Source: a virus
Strand: one strand, 5' to 3'
Length of the DNA stretch: 54,112 nucleotides
IMG/VR virus record: IMGVR_UViG_3300035704_000012
Location: 1 to 54,112 of that record
Made by a program: the position numbers and the translations under genes
Shown: positions 46,342-52,648 of the stretch, one piece after another
Layout of the letters: each line of letters starts with the position of its first letter
Position numbering within the stretch: position 1 is the first letter of the stretch
Notes under the pieces: generated by a model
Told to the model about the DNA's origin: nothing
Seen by the model: only the letters and a program-made list of their open reading frames with translations
The model's database searches: none

Positions 46342-46496
46342 TAGGTGACCTTCCGGTACTCCGCCTTGACGACTCCGAACTCGACCTCGTCGCCAGCCTC
46401 GTTGACGTAGCAGATGGAGTCTGTCTCCTGAAGGTCTTCGACGAAGGTCTTAGCGACTTCCTCGTCAGCGACTTCGAGGTGGATGATGGTGCTCAT
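46341..46496 (-). CDS. 51-residue acidic small protein
   Basis: ATG 46496 after AAGGAGGCATC, and the stop overlaps the next GTG (TAGTG). TIIHLEVADEEVAKTFVEDL then SICYVNEAGDEVEFGVV suggests a beta-alpha-beta-beta mini-fold. Strong ribosome site and two-sided coupling support it. Not recognised. Confidence 0.72.
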   Translation of the reverse strand: MSTIIHLEVADEEVAKTFVEDLQETDSICYVNEAGDEVEFGVVKAEYRKVT

Positions 46497-46924
46497 GATG
46501 CCTCCTTCACTTCTGTCATGGCAGCGACCATCTCCTCGACGTCATCGAGACGGTCTCGTAGGTCGCTGACCTGCTGCTGCATCTGCCCGCGCCAGGTGTT
46601 GTCGTGCAGCTTCCTAGCTTGCGTGGCAGTGAACAGTTCTACCGTGGGTTCCTGAAGCAGCTCCCACTTCGACGGCGAAGCACCGCCTCCTCGTGATAGC
46701 TGCTTGACGCAGCCCATCTTGCGAAGGCACTGCATGACGCTGGTGTAGTAAGGGGTGGCAAGACTCAACTTGTTGAACAGCCGAGTCAAGAATCCCTCGT
46801 ACACGAACGCGTGTGTGCCTTCGACTTCGACAGGCTTAGCCTCCAGCTTCATCTGCGCGAACACAGTCAAGCAGTGTTCGTACAGCTTAGGAGGTGCTGA
46901 CTGCTCCTCCTGAAGCGATGTCAT
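46493..46924 (-). CDS. Winged-helix-like DNA-binding protein
   Basis: A 143-residue protein. EGFLTRLFNKLSLATPYYTSVMQCLRKMGCVKQL (about 43-76), with a basic Gly-rich turn SRGGGASPSKWELL, is a plausible winged helix. NTWRGQMQQQVSDLRDRLDDVEEM near the end is a coiled coil for pairing. A regulator of early genes is possible. ATGA overlap downstream. Confidence 0.68.
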   Translation of the reverse strand: MTSLQEEQSAPPKLYEHCLTVFAQMKLEAKPVEVEGTHAFVYEGFLTRLFNKLSLATPYYTSVMQCLRKMGCVKQLSRGGGASPSKWELLQEPTVELFTATQARKLHDNTWRGQMQQQVSDLRDRLDDVEEMVAAMTEVKEAS

Positions 46925-47114
46925 CGTCTACCTTCTTCCTAATGCCCTCGAGGATTTGAATCGTCTCCCCGTGGCCGCCTGTCGTCTGGAGAAGGGCTTC
47001 CCAGCTGTCGAAGCCTCTCTCACTTTCTGTGTGCATCGCATGTTCGAAGGACTCGATGTCCATATCGAGCATGTCTCGAAGCACTACTCGTTCCTGCTCG
47101 TTGAGCTGGACCAT
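46887..47114 (-). CDS. Small acidic hypothetical protein
   Basis: A 75-residue acidic helical protein. ATG 47114 follows GAGGGAGTATTAC. NEQERVVLRDMLDMDIESFEHAMHTE and ETIQILEGIRKKVDDD are the helices. ERVVLRDMLD recalls short actinophage helical proteins. It overlaps the winged-helix gene by 38 bases. The large inverted repeat at 47143 lies upstream. Confidence 0.68.
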   Translation of the reverse strand: MVQLNEQERVVLRDMLDMDIESFEHAMHTESERGFDSWEALLQTTGGHGETIQILEGIRKKVDDDIASGGAVSTS

Positions 47115-47142
47115 GTAATACTCCCTCTGTTGTAAAATGTAA

Positions 47143-47198
47143 GGGAGGGGCTCCGACACAAGGCCACCATGGGGGGGAAATGGTAAGGAGCCCCTCCC
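47143..47198 (-). promoter_or_regulatory. 12-bp inverted repeat with CCTGAACG variant
   Basis: GGGAGGGGCTCC (47143-47154) and GGAGCCCCTCCC (47187-47198) pair perfectly around a 32-base loop with a G run. TCCTGAACG (minus strand, 47201-47209) precedes it, so it follows the box-plus-repeat plan. It stands directly before the ribosome site of the gene at 46887. Confidence 0.7.
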
Positions 47199-47561
47199 CT
47201 CGTTCAGGACACCAGTGCCTGGTTTGCCTATCGTCCCTTGCTGACATCCACCAACCTCGGACGAATCGACGACGCTCAGCAGCGTTGTCCCTCACGTGAT
47301 GAACAGACAGCGGTGAAAGGGGATAGCAATCGCTCTTCTCCGCCAAGGAGGCCGGGGCATCTCGTCTTCCTCAGCTGCCCAACACCCGATCCGGTGCATA
47401 GATCGCCGCGACTCGCACTGCCTGTTCAAATCTGATAGAGAGCGAATGTGTCTTGCGGCCCATACGCTCCCTACTGCAGCTCCTGGCTCCTCAGGTCGGA
47501 CTCTATACCGAACTTGACCGAAGACTTCTGTACCTTACCTAAGGGTACGTCGAGGCTAGGT
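47199..47561 (-). other. Intergenic stretch with only tiny frames
   Basis: No gene of normal size is convincing here. On the minus strand there are a 30-residue frame (ATG about 47458, after AGGGAGCGT, MGRKTHSLSIRFEQAVRVAA...) and a 22-residue frame (MPRPPWRRRAIAIP...) after GAGGAAGACGAG. A TTGACA promoter lies upstream at 47562-47589. A small RNA or a run of microproteins is possible. Confidence 0.4.
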
Positions 47562-47589
47562 AACCTACCAGGATGTCTTAAGTTGTCAA
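47562..47589 (-). promoter_or_regulatory. Promoter TTGACA-N16-TAGGTT
   Basis: TTGACA (47584-47589) and TAGGTT (47562-47567) on the minus strand with a 16-base spacer. It reads into the poorly coding stretch 47115-47561 and lies just past the terminator hairpin of the gene at 47674. TTGACAA also occurs at 53291 and 53744-53749. Confidence 0.6.
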
Positions 47590-47632
47590 GTGGCTTGTGG
47601 GCGCCAGTACAGAGGAACTGACGCCCTAGTGA

Positions 47633-47658
47633 GGTCGTGCGGTCTGACCCGCACGACC
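47633..47658 (-). terminator. Terminator hairpin
   Basis: GGTCGTGCGG (47633-47642) and CCGCACGACC (47649-47658) form a 10-bp GC-rich stem with a 6-base loop, 15 bases past the stop of the gene at 47674. A second imperfect hairpin (GGGCG/CGCCC, 47600-47626) follows. A double terminator fits a strongly transcribed gene. Confidence 0.75.
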
Positions 47659-47673
47659 CCTGAGTGAAGAAGG

Positions 47674-48117
47674 TCACTCGGCCTCGTGGAAGTCACCGTC
47701 CGCACCCTCGGGCTCGGTGGCCTGGGCCTCAGCGACGGCCGGAACCGGCTCGCTGGCCTCGGTCGTGGTCGCGGTGGCCTTCTCGGCGATGCGGGCCTTG
47801 CGCCTGTCCCACCACGCGACGCCCTCGTCCAGGTCGAGTCCCGGCCGGGTGTTGACGTTGCCGTCGGGCCCACCCTTCTGCGGGTACTCGGTGCCGTCCT
47901 CGGCGTAGTGCTTGACGGGGAATGGGTCCGCCTTGCCGGGGTTGTTGACGAAGGTGTAGAACATCTGCGGCTGCGTGGCCTTGGGGGTCTTGCCCAGCTG
48001 GATGAGCTTGTTCTTCAGCTGGATCGGGGTGACCTTCCCCTCGGGCAGCGAGAAGCGGGTGTTCGGGGCTGCCGTCTCGGCCGCCGTGTTCTCGGTTTCG
48101 GTCGCGGTCTCAGCCAT
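47674..48117 (-). CDS. Abundant early protein of unknown function
   Basis: A 147-residue protein. The central part (FSLPEGKVTPIQLKNKLIQLG, PQMFYTFVNNPGK, TEYPQKGGPDGNVNTRPGLDLDEGVAWWDRRKA) looks like a small DNA-binding or structural fold. Both ends are acidic, low-complexity Ala/Thr/Glu. Clear GC-rich codon bias, a strong promoter at 48164-48196 and its own terminators mark a highly expressed single-gene unit. Not recognised. Confidence 0.78.
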   Translation of the reverse strand: MAETATETENTAAETAAPNTRFSLPEGKVTPIQLKNKLIQLGKTPKATQPQMFYTFVNNPGKADPFPVKHYAEDGTEYPQKGGPDGNVNTRPGLDLDEGVAWWDRRKARIAEKATATTTEASEPVPAVAEAQATEPEGADGDFHEAE

Positions 48118-48163
48118 GATTTTTCCTCCTGATTGATCGGCTGATGTTTTTGTTGCTATTCTA

Positions 48164-48196
48164 ATTATATAGCGGCTCCACTAGGAAACACAAGGG
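48164..48196 (-). promoter_or_regulatory. Strong promoter CCC-TTGTGT-N18-TATAAT
   Basis: On the minus strand, CCC (48194-48196), TTGTGT (48188-48193), 18 bases and a perfect TATAAT (48164-48169). It drives the single gene 47674-48117. The downstream block AATTAGAATAGC (48155-48166) recurs near 51696-51707. Confidence 0.82.
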
Positions 48197-48247
48197 TTTT
48201 CATTGGGTTATTTTGAGAAATTTCTTGGTCCCTAGTGGAGTCGCCTA

Positions 48248-48460
48248 CTAGCAACTGTCGCAGATGCTCTGCATGTCATTGCCGTACTTGGCGAGCTGTA
48301 CAGCGATGTAGATCGTTCCGATGATGGTCAGCACCGAGAAGATGCAGACTACCCACGCAATGACCGTGCAGGCAATGCTAGTCCGACGCTGGTACTTCAG
48401 CATGGCCACGTCGATCGGGTGGGCCTCGGTGTGCTCTACCGTACCCTGGATGGGCTCCAT
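48248..48460 (-). CDS. Small membrane protein
   Basis: A 70-residue protein. ATG 48460 overlaps the stop upstream (TAATG). Residues about 27-53 (SIACTVIAWVVCIFSVLTIIG) are a transmembrane span, and the last residues (SICDSC) hold two Cys. No cleavage site is seen, so it stays in the membrane. Function unknown. Confidence 0.7.
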   Translation of the reverse strand: MEPIQGTVEHTEAHPIDVAMLKYQRRTSIACTVIAWVVCIFSVLTIIGTIYIAVQLAKYGNDMQSICDSC

Positions 48461-48861
48461 TACTTCTTCTCTCCAGTGGGCTCGCAGACCCACTTCATGA
48501 TGGGCTCTTCGTGAGCAGGAACGGCGTCGACGCTCTTGACGCCGACCTGTACTTGGTGACAGGTCGTCGACGTACTCTTGTCGACGTAGATGCTGTAGCT
48601 GACGCGATCGTTCGGGCCCCACGTTCTGCTGTAGTGGATGTAGTTGCCGTTGTCTTCCTTCTTCCAGCCGTGAGTACCCTCACGGCCCTTGCGTGCCTCG
48701 TTCTCCTCCAGGAAGCAGGCACCACCGATGCCATAGGGAATCGGTAGTTGCGGGTGCTCACGGAGGAAGGTGATCATATCCTCCATCGCTTCGAGCACCT
48801 GCTGGCGAACTTCAGCCTCAGTGTAGGCGAAGTTTACCAAGTCGTCAGGATCGGTAGTCAT
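48460..48861 (-). CDS. Hypothetical protein
   Basis: A 133-residue protein from ATG 48861, which overlaps the stop upstream (ATGA). An N-terminal helical part (EAEVRQQVLEAMEDMITFLREHPQLP) is followed by strands (NYIHYSRTWGPNDRVSYSIYVDK, HQVQVGVKSVDAVP). It looks like an alpha+beta domain with a Trp/Tyr-rich face. Not recognised. Confidence 0.7.
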   Translation of the reverse strand: MTTDPDDLVNFAYTEAEVRQQVLEAMEDMITFLREHPQLPIPYGIGGACFLEENEARKGREGTHGWKKEDNGNYIHYSRTWGPNDRVSYSIYVDKSTSTTCHQVQVGVKSVDAVPAHEEPIMKWVCEPTGEKK

Positions 48862-49112
48862 AAGTTCAGTTCTCCTCGTTGCCACGGCTCTTCTTGTTCC
48901 TTCACACTCTGGATTGCCTTCTCGGCAAAGTATTCCTTCAAGGGTCGAATGCCCAATAGGAACAATGGAATGCCGATCGGTGCACCAATTACGGATCCGA
49001 TCAGCGGGATGGCTACCAGAGTGCAGACGATAGCCAGTACGTACCTACGCGCAAGCGTAGTGTCGAACCGGCTTGAGTGGCTCGAGCCGTCCGGTGTCCC
49101 ATTCGGTACCAT
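48858..49112 (-). CDS. Small two-span membrane protein
   Basis: An 84-residue protein from ATG 49112 after AGAGGACCCG. Hydrophobic segment YVLAIVCTLVAIPLIGSVIGAPIGIPLFLLG (about 24-54) is long enough for a hairpin of two spans. A charged tail (KEYFAEKAIQSVKEQEE) follows. It overlaps the upstream gene by 68 bases, so the first 20 residues are less certain. Confidence 0.6.
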   Translation of the reverse strand: MVPNGTPDGSSHSSRFDTTLARRYVLAIVCTLVAIPLIGSVIGAPIGIPLFLLGIRPLKEYFAEKAIQSVKEQEEPWQRGELNL

Positions 49113-49266
49113 CGGGTCCTCTCACCGTGTAGCGGTTGCGAATCCGGGCCCTGTGGATCTCTACCAACTCCACAGGGACTCTCTCGGCCCAGATGCGGTG
49201 TAGGTCGACGAGACTACCAGTAGTCATCGTCGGGTCTATTGCGAGGTATGTCTCGCCTACCTTCAT
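49045..49266 (-). CDS. Hypothetical small protein
   Basis: A 73-residue protein from ATG 49266 after AAAGGAGGTGAG, a very strong site. KVGETYLAIDPTMTTGSLVDL then RVPVELVEIHRARIRNRYTV and GTEWDTGRLEPLKP form a beta-rich fold like small SH3-like phage proteins. Not recognised. Confidence 0.72.
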   Translation of the reverse strand: MKVGETYLAIDPTMTTGSLVDLHRIWAERVPVELVEIHRARIRNRYTVRGPDGTEWDTGRLEPLKPVRHYACA

Positions 49267-49299
49267 GTTGCTCACCTCCTTTCCGCAGGAGCCTGGCCA

Positions 49300-49329
49300 C
49301 TGACCAGACCCCCACGCACTGGAGGTCAG
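49300..49329 (-). terminator. Weak intercistronic inverted repeat
   Basis: CTGACC (49300-49305) and GGTCAG (49324-49329) pair over 6 bp around 18 bases, between the ribbon-helix-helix gene's stop and the next ribosome site. It sits in the same place as the longer repeats but is short. Confidence 0.4.
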
Positions 49330-49541
49330 CGCTGCGGTCCCTTCGCGAGGCCGCGGATCTTCTTCCTGTCCTGCACCTGCTTGTAGTAGGGCAGAGCACG
49401 TAGTTCGTCTGCCGACATCAGATGCTTGAGGCCGTAGCGGAAGATGTGGATTACGCCGTCGCGCTTCGTCAGTCCGTTGATCTCGGCGAAGACGGCTATG
49501 TGCTCTTCCTCTTCCGGAGTGACTGTCATTGTCACTCTCAT
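49326..49541 (-). CDS. Ribbon-helix-helix-like protein
   Basis: A 71-residue protein from ATG 49541 after GGGAG. RVTMTVTPEEEEHIAVFAEINGLTKRDGVIHIFRYGLKHL (about 2-41) is a strand followed by two helices, the pattern of small RHH repressors. The C-terminus is basic (VQDRKKIRGLAKGPQR). A regulator role is likely; the target is not known. Confidence 0.68.
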   Translation of the reverse strand: MRVTMTVTPEEEEHIAVFAEINGLTKRDGVIHIFRYGLKHLMSADELRALPYYKQVQDRKKIRGLAKGPQR

Positions 49542-49543
49542 GT

Positions 49544-49711
49544 TCAGGCTCCCTGGTGGCCTGCGCTCGCCGTGGTCTTCTGCTCCACGACAATGTCGAC
49601 CGCTGACTTGAGGTTCAGCAGGTCGTCGACCGACATCTCGTTGCACGCCTGAACGAGTTCCTCGTGGCTGCTATCGGTTGCGTTCGGGTCTTCAGTGATC
49701 TTGATCTTCAC
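49544..49711 (-). CDS. 55-residue hypothetical protein
   Basis: GTG 49711 follows AAGGAAGTGGACA. The protein MKIKITEDPNATDSS then EELVQACNEMSVDDLLNLKSAV is helical and acidic. Its end (SAGHQGA) lies two bases before the ribosome site of the next gene. It overlaps the gene upstream by 20 bases and fills what would be an empty 150-base gap. Confidence 0.62.
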   Translation of the reverse strand: MKIKITEDPNATDSSHEELVQACNEMSVDDLLNLKSAVDIVVEQKTTASAGHQGA

Positions 49712-50024
49712 TGTCCACTTCCTTCATCTTGTAGTAAGCGGTGTCGCCTTCCATCCTGTCGAAGACGACTGTGTACTCCCCTTGGGGGAGGTCCTTGGGT
49801 GCACCTTCGATCACGTGCTTGAGAACCATGATGTCGTCGTTCTCGACAGGTACAACGTGTGTCCTGTTGCACAGGTCTGAGGTCTTTACGATGCCGTGGA
49901 GACCGCACTTGCTGGCGTAGTTCCAGCACTGCATATGTGCACAGTGTTCATTCTGGTAGTGCGCGTGACCGCAATCGAGCTCGTACCGTCCTGTGATGAC
50001 CATTGTCACCTTTCCAGTAGCCAT
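49692..50024 (-). CDS. Cys/His-rich hypothetical protein
   Basis: A 110-residue protein. ATG 50024 follows AAGGAGGTGAAT. CGHAHYQNEHCAHMQCWNYASKCGLHG (about 18-44) holds four Cys and several His, a likely zinc site. The second half (VENDDIMVLKHVIEGAP, GEYTVVFDRMEGDTAYYKM) is a small beta domain. Not recognised. Confidence 0.68.
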   Translation of the reverse strand: MATGKVTMVITGRYELDCGHAHYQNEHCAHMQCWNYASKCGLHGIVKTSDLCNRTHVVPVENDDIMVLKHVIEGAPKDLPQGEYTVVFDRMEGDTAYYKMKEVDSEDQDH

Positions 50025-50044
50025 ATTCACCTCCTTCCTTCAAG

Positions 50045-50076
50045 GGCCTGCTCGAACTCATACGTACGAGCAGGCC
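50045..50076 (-). promoter_or_regulatory. Inverted repeat with CCCTGAACG box
   Basis: GGCCTGCTCG (50045-50054) and CGAGCAGGCC (50067-50076) pair over 10 bp around 12 bases. CCCTGAACG (minus strand) overlaps its end at 50076-50084. Placed between the stop of the gene at 50089 and the ribosome site of the gene at 49692. Confidence 0.68.
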
Positions 50077-50088
50077 GTTCAGGGAAGG

Positions 50089-50511
50089 TCAGTCTTCGCT
50101 CATGGCGTCACGTGCCATGAAGACGAAGTACCAGAGCTCGCCGAGGCTGGTGTGTAGGAACATCAGATCCTCGTCGGCTTGGTACTTGCTGTTCGACGCG
50201 ACGATGATGGCGATCGACCCTTGCTCTCCGCCTGCCGTGATCTTGTGCACCTCGGCGTACGTGAACCCTGCACGCTCGTAGAGCTCGTACTTGCTGGCGT
50301 CACGTCGCATGCCCGCGATGTGTCCGAGACATGAGTCAACGCACCTGGCCAGCTCGAACTTGGTGAGGACGAATCGCTTGTTCTCGTCCTCGTACGTCTC
50401 CGGCCTGTCGATCTCGGGGTCGACATACAGGCCCGTCCACTGCTGCATACAGATGCCGAGATGTAGCACGAACGCCTTACCCTGACGTTCGATTACCGTT
50501 GTGTTGCACAT
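50089..50511 (-). CDS. Hypothetical protein
   Basis: A 140-residue protein with start overlapping the stop upstream (TGATG). VIERQGKAFVLHLGICMQQWTGLY and RFVLTKFELARCVDSCLGHIAGM precede an alpha/beta part (AGFTYAEVHKITAGGEQGSIAIIVAS) and end in LGELWYFVFMARDAM. Not recognised. Confidence 0.7.
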   Translation of the reverse strand: MCNTTVIERQGKAFVLHLGICMQQWTGLYVDPEIDRPETYEDENKRFVLTKFELARCVDSCLGHIAGMRRDASKYELYERAGFTYAEVHKITAGGEQGSIAIIVASNSKYQADEDLMFLHTSLGELWYFVFMARDAMSED

Positions 50512-50744
50512 CAGAGGATCAGTCCCAGCCGACGAGCGCGGTACTCGTTCATCCTCGTAATGATGCGGCCGTTGACGCGGAGAATGAACTCCGTGTCCGG
50601 CTGGAAGCTGGCGTTGTCGTCAGCGGAGATGTTCACGTCGAACACCTGCTGCGTAATCGTCTTGCTGGTGACCTCACCGACACGCTGGAAGTCATTGTAC
50701 GGTGTTGCTACCGCCGTCGTGTACGTTCCCTTGCTTGCTACCAT
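50511..50744 (-). CDS. Hypothetical small protein
   Basis: A 77-residue protein from an ATG after AGGAGAAGGAAATG-like sequence. VASKGTYTTAVATPYNDFQRVG and KTITQQVFDVNISADDN, then EFILRVNGRIITRMNEYRARRLG, form strands with a basic end. Possibly an OB-like or nucleic-acid-binding fold, but no family fits clearly. Confidence 0.65.
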   Translation of the reverse strand: MVASKGTYTTAVATPYNDFQRVGEVTSKTITQQVFDVNISADDNASFQPDTEFILRVNGRIITRMNEYRARRLGLIL

Positions 50745-50760
50745 TTCCTTCTCCTAACTG

Positions 50761-51099
50761 CTAGTATGTGCCCCAGACTCGAATGTCCAGCATCAGCTCG
50801 CGCTTGCCGTTGAGGACAACGCCGACGCGAAGCTCCGCCTTCTGCTCTTGCTGTCCGGCTTGTGCGTACTGTCGAGCCTTGTACACCTTCTTGCCGAAGC
50901 GGTCCTTGATTGACGTCCAGCCGACGACATCCTTCAGGTCGCTGATCGCCAGCTCCGGATTCATGCCGTGCGTCTCGTCGGTATAGTTGTCCTGAACGTC
51001 TTGGATTGCCTCTCGTATGAAGCCGAGGATGTCCTCATTGCATACGAGATGTGCACCTTTGAGTGGCTTCAGGTCCTTGTTCGACTTGAACTCTTCCAT
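50761..51099 (-). CDS. Hypothetical protein
   Basis: A 112-residue protein from ATG 51099 after AAAGGAGGTAACAAA. KGAHLVCNEDILGFIREAIQDVQDNY and LAISDLKDVVGWTSIKDRFGKK form an alpha-helical half. QKAELRVGVVLNGKRELMLDIRVWG is a strand pair at the end. Strong ribosome site. Not recognised. Confidence 0.7.
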   Translation of the reverse strand: MEEFKSNKDLKPLKGAHLVCNEDILGFIREAIQDVQDNYTDETHGMNPELAISDLKDVVGWTSIKDRFGKKVYKARQYAQAGQQEQKAELRVGVVLNGKRELMLDIRVWGTY

Positions 51100-51115
51100 T
51101 TTGTTACCTCCTTTC

Positions 51116-51143
51116 CTGACCGACCTCCTTAGAGGCCGATCAG
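51116..51143 (-). terminator. Tight hairpin before the gene at 50761
   Basis: About 12 bp with two G-U pairs and a 3-4-base loop. On the minus strand CTGATCGGCCTC pairs with GAGGTCGGTCAG. It lies between the stop of the 44-residue gene and the next ribosome site. Confidence 0.6.
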
Positions 51144-51151
51144 CACTGGAG

Positions 51152-51286
51152 CTAACCATGCATGTACGTCTCGCATGCCTTCTGCAGTTCGTACACGTCT
51201 TCTGCTGTCTCGCCGAAGTGGCACAGATACCCGTCCTCGTTGTGGAGCTCGAGTCCCTCGTCGCCTTCGATGATCTTGAACTTCAT
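51152..51286 (-). CDS. 44-residue small protein
   Basis: ATG 51286 after AGGAGGAACC, a strong site. KFKIIEGDEGLELHNEDGYLC then FGETAEDVYELQKACETY is a beta hairpin followed by a helix. Codon use fits the neighbours. Not recognised. Confidence 0.68.
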   Translation of the reverse strand: MKFKIIEGDEGLELHNEDGYLCHFGETAEDVYELQKACETYMHG

Positions 51287-51294
51287 GGTTCCTC

Positions 51295-51663
51295 CTACAG
51301 GTGTTGACGTGGAATGTCAGTTTCACACGTGTGACAGTACTCGAATGCCCTATCCCGCGCGAACACGCCCGGATGAATACACTCCACAGGGTCTTCGGTG
51401 TACGAGATGAAGTCGAAGAGCGTGTAGACCAGGCAGTTCGGTCCTTCATCTTGTTCGCCATCGAGCTGCTCGATACCGCAGTCGGTACCTCGAAGGTACG
51501 TGGCGATCTTGCGAACGGCAGCGACTGTCGCTTTCCCGTCGAACTCCTCTTTCGACGCCATAGCGCGGTAAGAACGCGCAACGGCCTCTTCCCATACCGC
51601 GAGTGGCGCTTCGCGGTAAAGCGCCTGATACCTTGCGGCCTCGATGTCGTCACTGTTCGACAT
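51295..51663 (-). CDS. Hypothetical protein
   Basis: A 122-residue protein from an ATG after AGAGGAGGAGCT. Helical N-terminus (DDIEAARYQALYREAPLAVWEEAVARSYRAM), a middle segment KATVAAVRKIATYLRG, and a C-terminus with FEYCHTCETDIPRQHL (CxxC). A short zinc hairpin is possible. The upstream region 51664-51747 carries a weak promoter-like block. Confidence 0.68.
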   Translation of the reverse strand: MSNSDDIEAARYQALYREAPLAVWEEAVARSYRAMASKEEFDGKATVAAVRKIATYLRGTDCGIEQLDGEQDEGPNCLVYTLFDFISYTEDPVECIHPGVFARDRAFEYCHTCETDIPRQHL

Positions 51664-51689
51664 AGCTCCTCCTCTGTTAGGAACTAGGT

Positions 51690-51740
51690 TTATCTGCTAT
51701 TCTAATTGAATATGGGAACTAGGGGAAAATCTAGATCCCA
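51690..51740 (-). promoter_or_regulatory. Weak or decayed promoter-like block
   Basis: On the minus strand, CCCCTAGTTCCC then CATATTCAATTAGAATAGC. It shares the AATTAGAATAGC end and CTAGT block with the strong promoter at 48155-48196 but lacks TTGTGT and TATAAT at the 18-base spacing. It may be a weak copy or a different operator. Confidence 0.4.
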
Positions 51741-51747
51741 TGCGCGG

Positions 51748-51924
51748 TTATCTTTGGGCTAGCTTGGATATCCAGTCCAAGTAGTCCTCGACACGTACTT
51801 TGTGGAATAGCTGACTTGCCTGTGCGTGTTTGTTGAAGCATCGGAGTCCTGGTCCTGCCCAACAATAACGGCACCTAACGTTAAGTACCCATTCGTTATT
51901 CTTGAGCAGGTTCAGGTCGGTCAT
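51748..51924 (-). CDS. 58-residue zinc-knuckle protein
   Basis: ATG 51924 lies one base after the stop upstream. WVLNVRCRYCWAGPGLRC with a following His (FNKHAQ) has the CxxCxxxPGxxC...H pattern of small actinobacterial zinc proteins. A C-terminal helix (VEDYLDWISKLAQR) follows. No clear ribosome site, so coupling is likely. Confidence 0.66.
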   Translation of the reverse strand: MTDLNLLKNNEWVLNVRCRYCWAGPGLRCFNKHAQASQLFHKVRVEDYLDWISKLAQR

Positions 51925-51925
51925 G

Positions 51926-52222
51926 TCAGCTGGTCTTCTCGAACTCGAAGTCGCCCTCGACGTCCTTCTCGGTCAGGCCGGGAGTGTAGGTCACATCGAT
52001 GTAGCGGCCGTTCTCGTCCTCGCCGAGGGAAGTGTGCGCTCGACCGCCACGCTTCGTGGCCTGGTTGTGAGCCTGAGGCCGCATCGAGCTAGGTTCGATC
52101 TTGAAGTCCTCGCCCTGATGCAGTCTGACTGTCTTTTCGGGGATTAGCCACCGATCCCACGGGTACAGTGACGGCCGACCACGCGTCTCACCAGGCACTT
52201 CGGTTTCGTCTAGGATTCTCAT
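51926..52222 (-). CDS. Hypothetical basic/acidic protein with RGRP motif
   Basis: A 98-residue protein. VPGETRGRPSLYPWDRWLIPEK has an AT-hook-like RGRP. QAHNQATKRGGRAHTSLGEDENGRY is basic with strands, and the end (EKDVEGDFEFEKTS) is acidic. A DNA contact is plausible. It is the first gene after the promoter at 52321-52353. Confidence 0.65.
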   Translation of the reverse strand: MRILDETEVPGETRGRPSLYPWDRWLIPEKTVRLHQGEDFKIEPSSMRPQAHNQATKRGGRAHTSLGEDENGRYIDVTYTPGLTEKDVEGDFEFEKTS

Positions 52223-52320
52223 CTATCCTCCTTAGTTATTACGTGATACGTAACGTTATACTGCTTGTTAACTCCTTTTGCTACCCTGGGGGTAGCTCGA
52301 GAGAACCTGTCTGTCTTTTA

Positions 52321-52353
52321 ATTATATAAGACGTCAATTAGACTTTACAAGGG
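52321..52353 (-). promoter_or_regulatory. Promoter CCC-TTGTAA-N18-TATAAT
   Basis: On the minus strand, CCC (52351-52353), TTGTAA (52345-52350), 18 bases and TATAAT (52321-52326). It reads into the gene at 51926 and the small-gene run beyond it. Same layout as four other promoters. Confidence 0.8.
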
Positions 52354-52648
52354 TAACGATTTACTGGTATTACCCGACGAGCGTTTCGTAAAGCTCCCGA
52401 GGGTCTACAATTCTCATGTAATCGGTTTCAAACTAGCCCAACTGGTAAACTCGCAGTTAGTCCACTCCGTCCATCCCGAAGAACAGTGATCTCTCCTAGG
52501 TATTAGGTCTTTATAGATTGAGAGTATTATATATAAGTAATGTTGAAGACATTGTTGGAGTTTCCTTGTTAAACTCCTTGGTAGTTTCTAAGCTTAAAGC
52601 ACCAGATTGTCGATATGAATTACAGTAGCTACTGTTATCACGACCTTA
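52354..52648 (-). other. AT-rich intergenic region
   Basis: No normal gene is seen. It holds a 15-residue frame (MRIVDPRELYETLVG, 52370-52417) without a ribosome site, a 7-bp hairpin GGAGTTT/AAACTCC (52557-52577), a TATAAT-like hexamer on the minus strand (52526-52531) and a 14-base perfect palindrome ACAGTAGCTACTGT (52622-52635). An 11-base direct repeat TTATCACGACC follows into the gene at 52649. It may be a control or replication region. Confidence 0.45.

Noticed and set aside
52400-52480. tRNA-like pieces (GGTTTCAAACTAGCC and a small AACTG/CAGTT stem)
   Set aside because: The arms do not line up into a cloverleaf and no acceptor stem pairs. No tRNA is called anywhere in the window.
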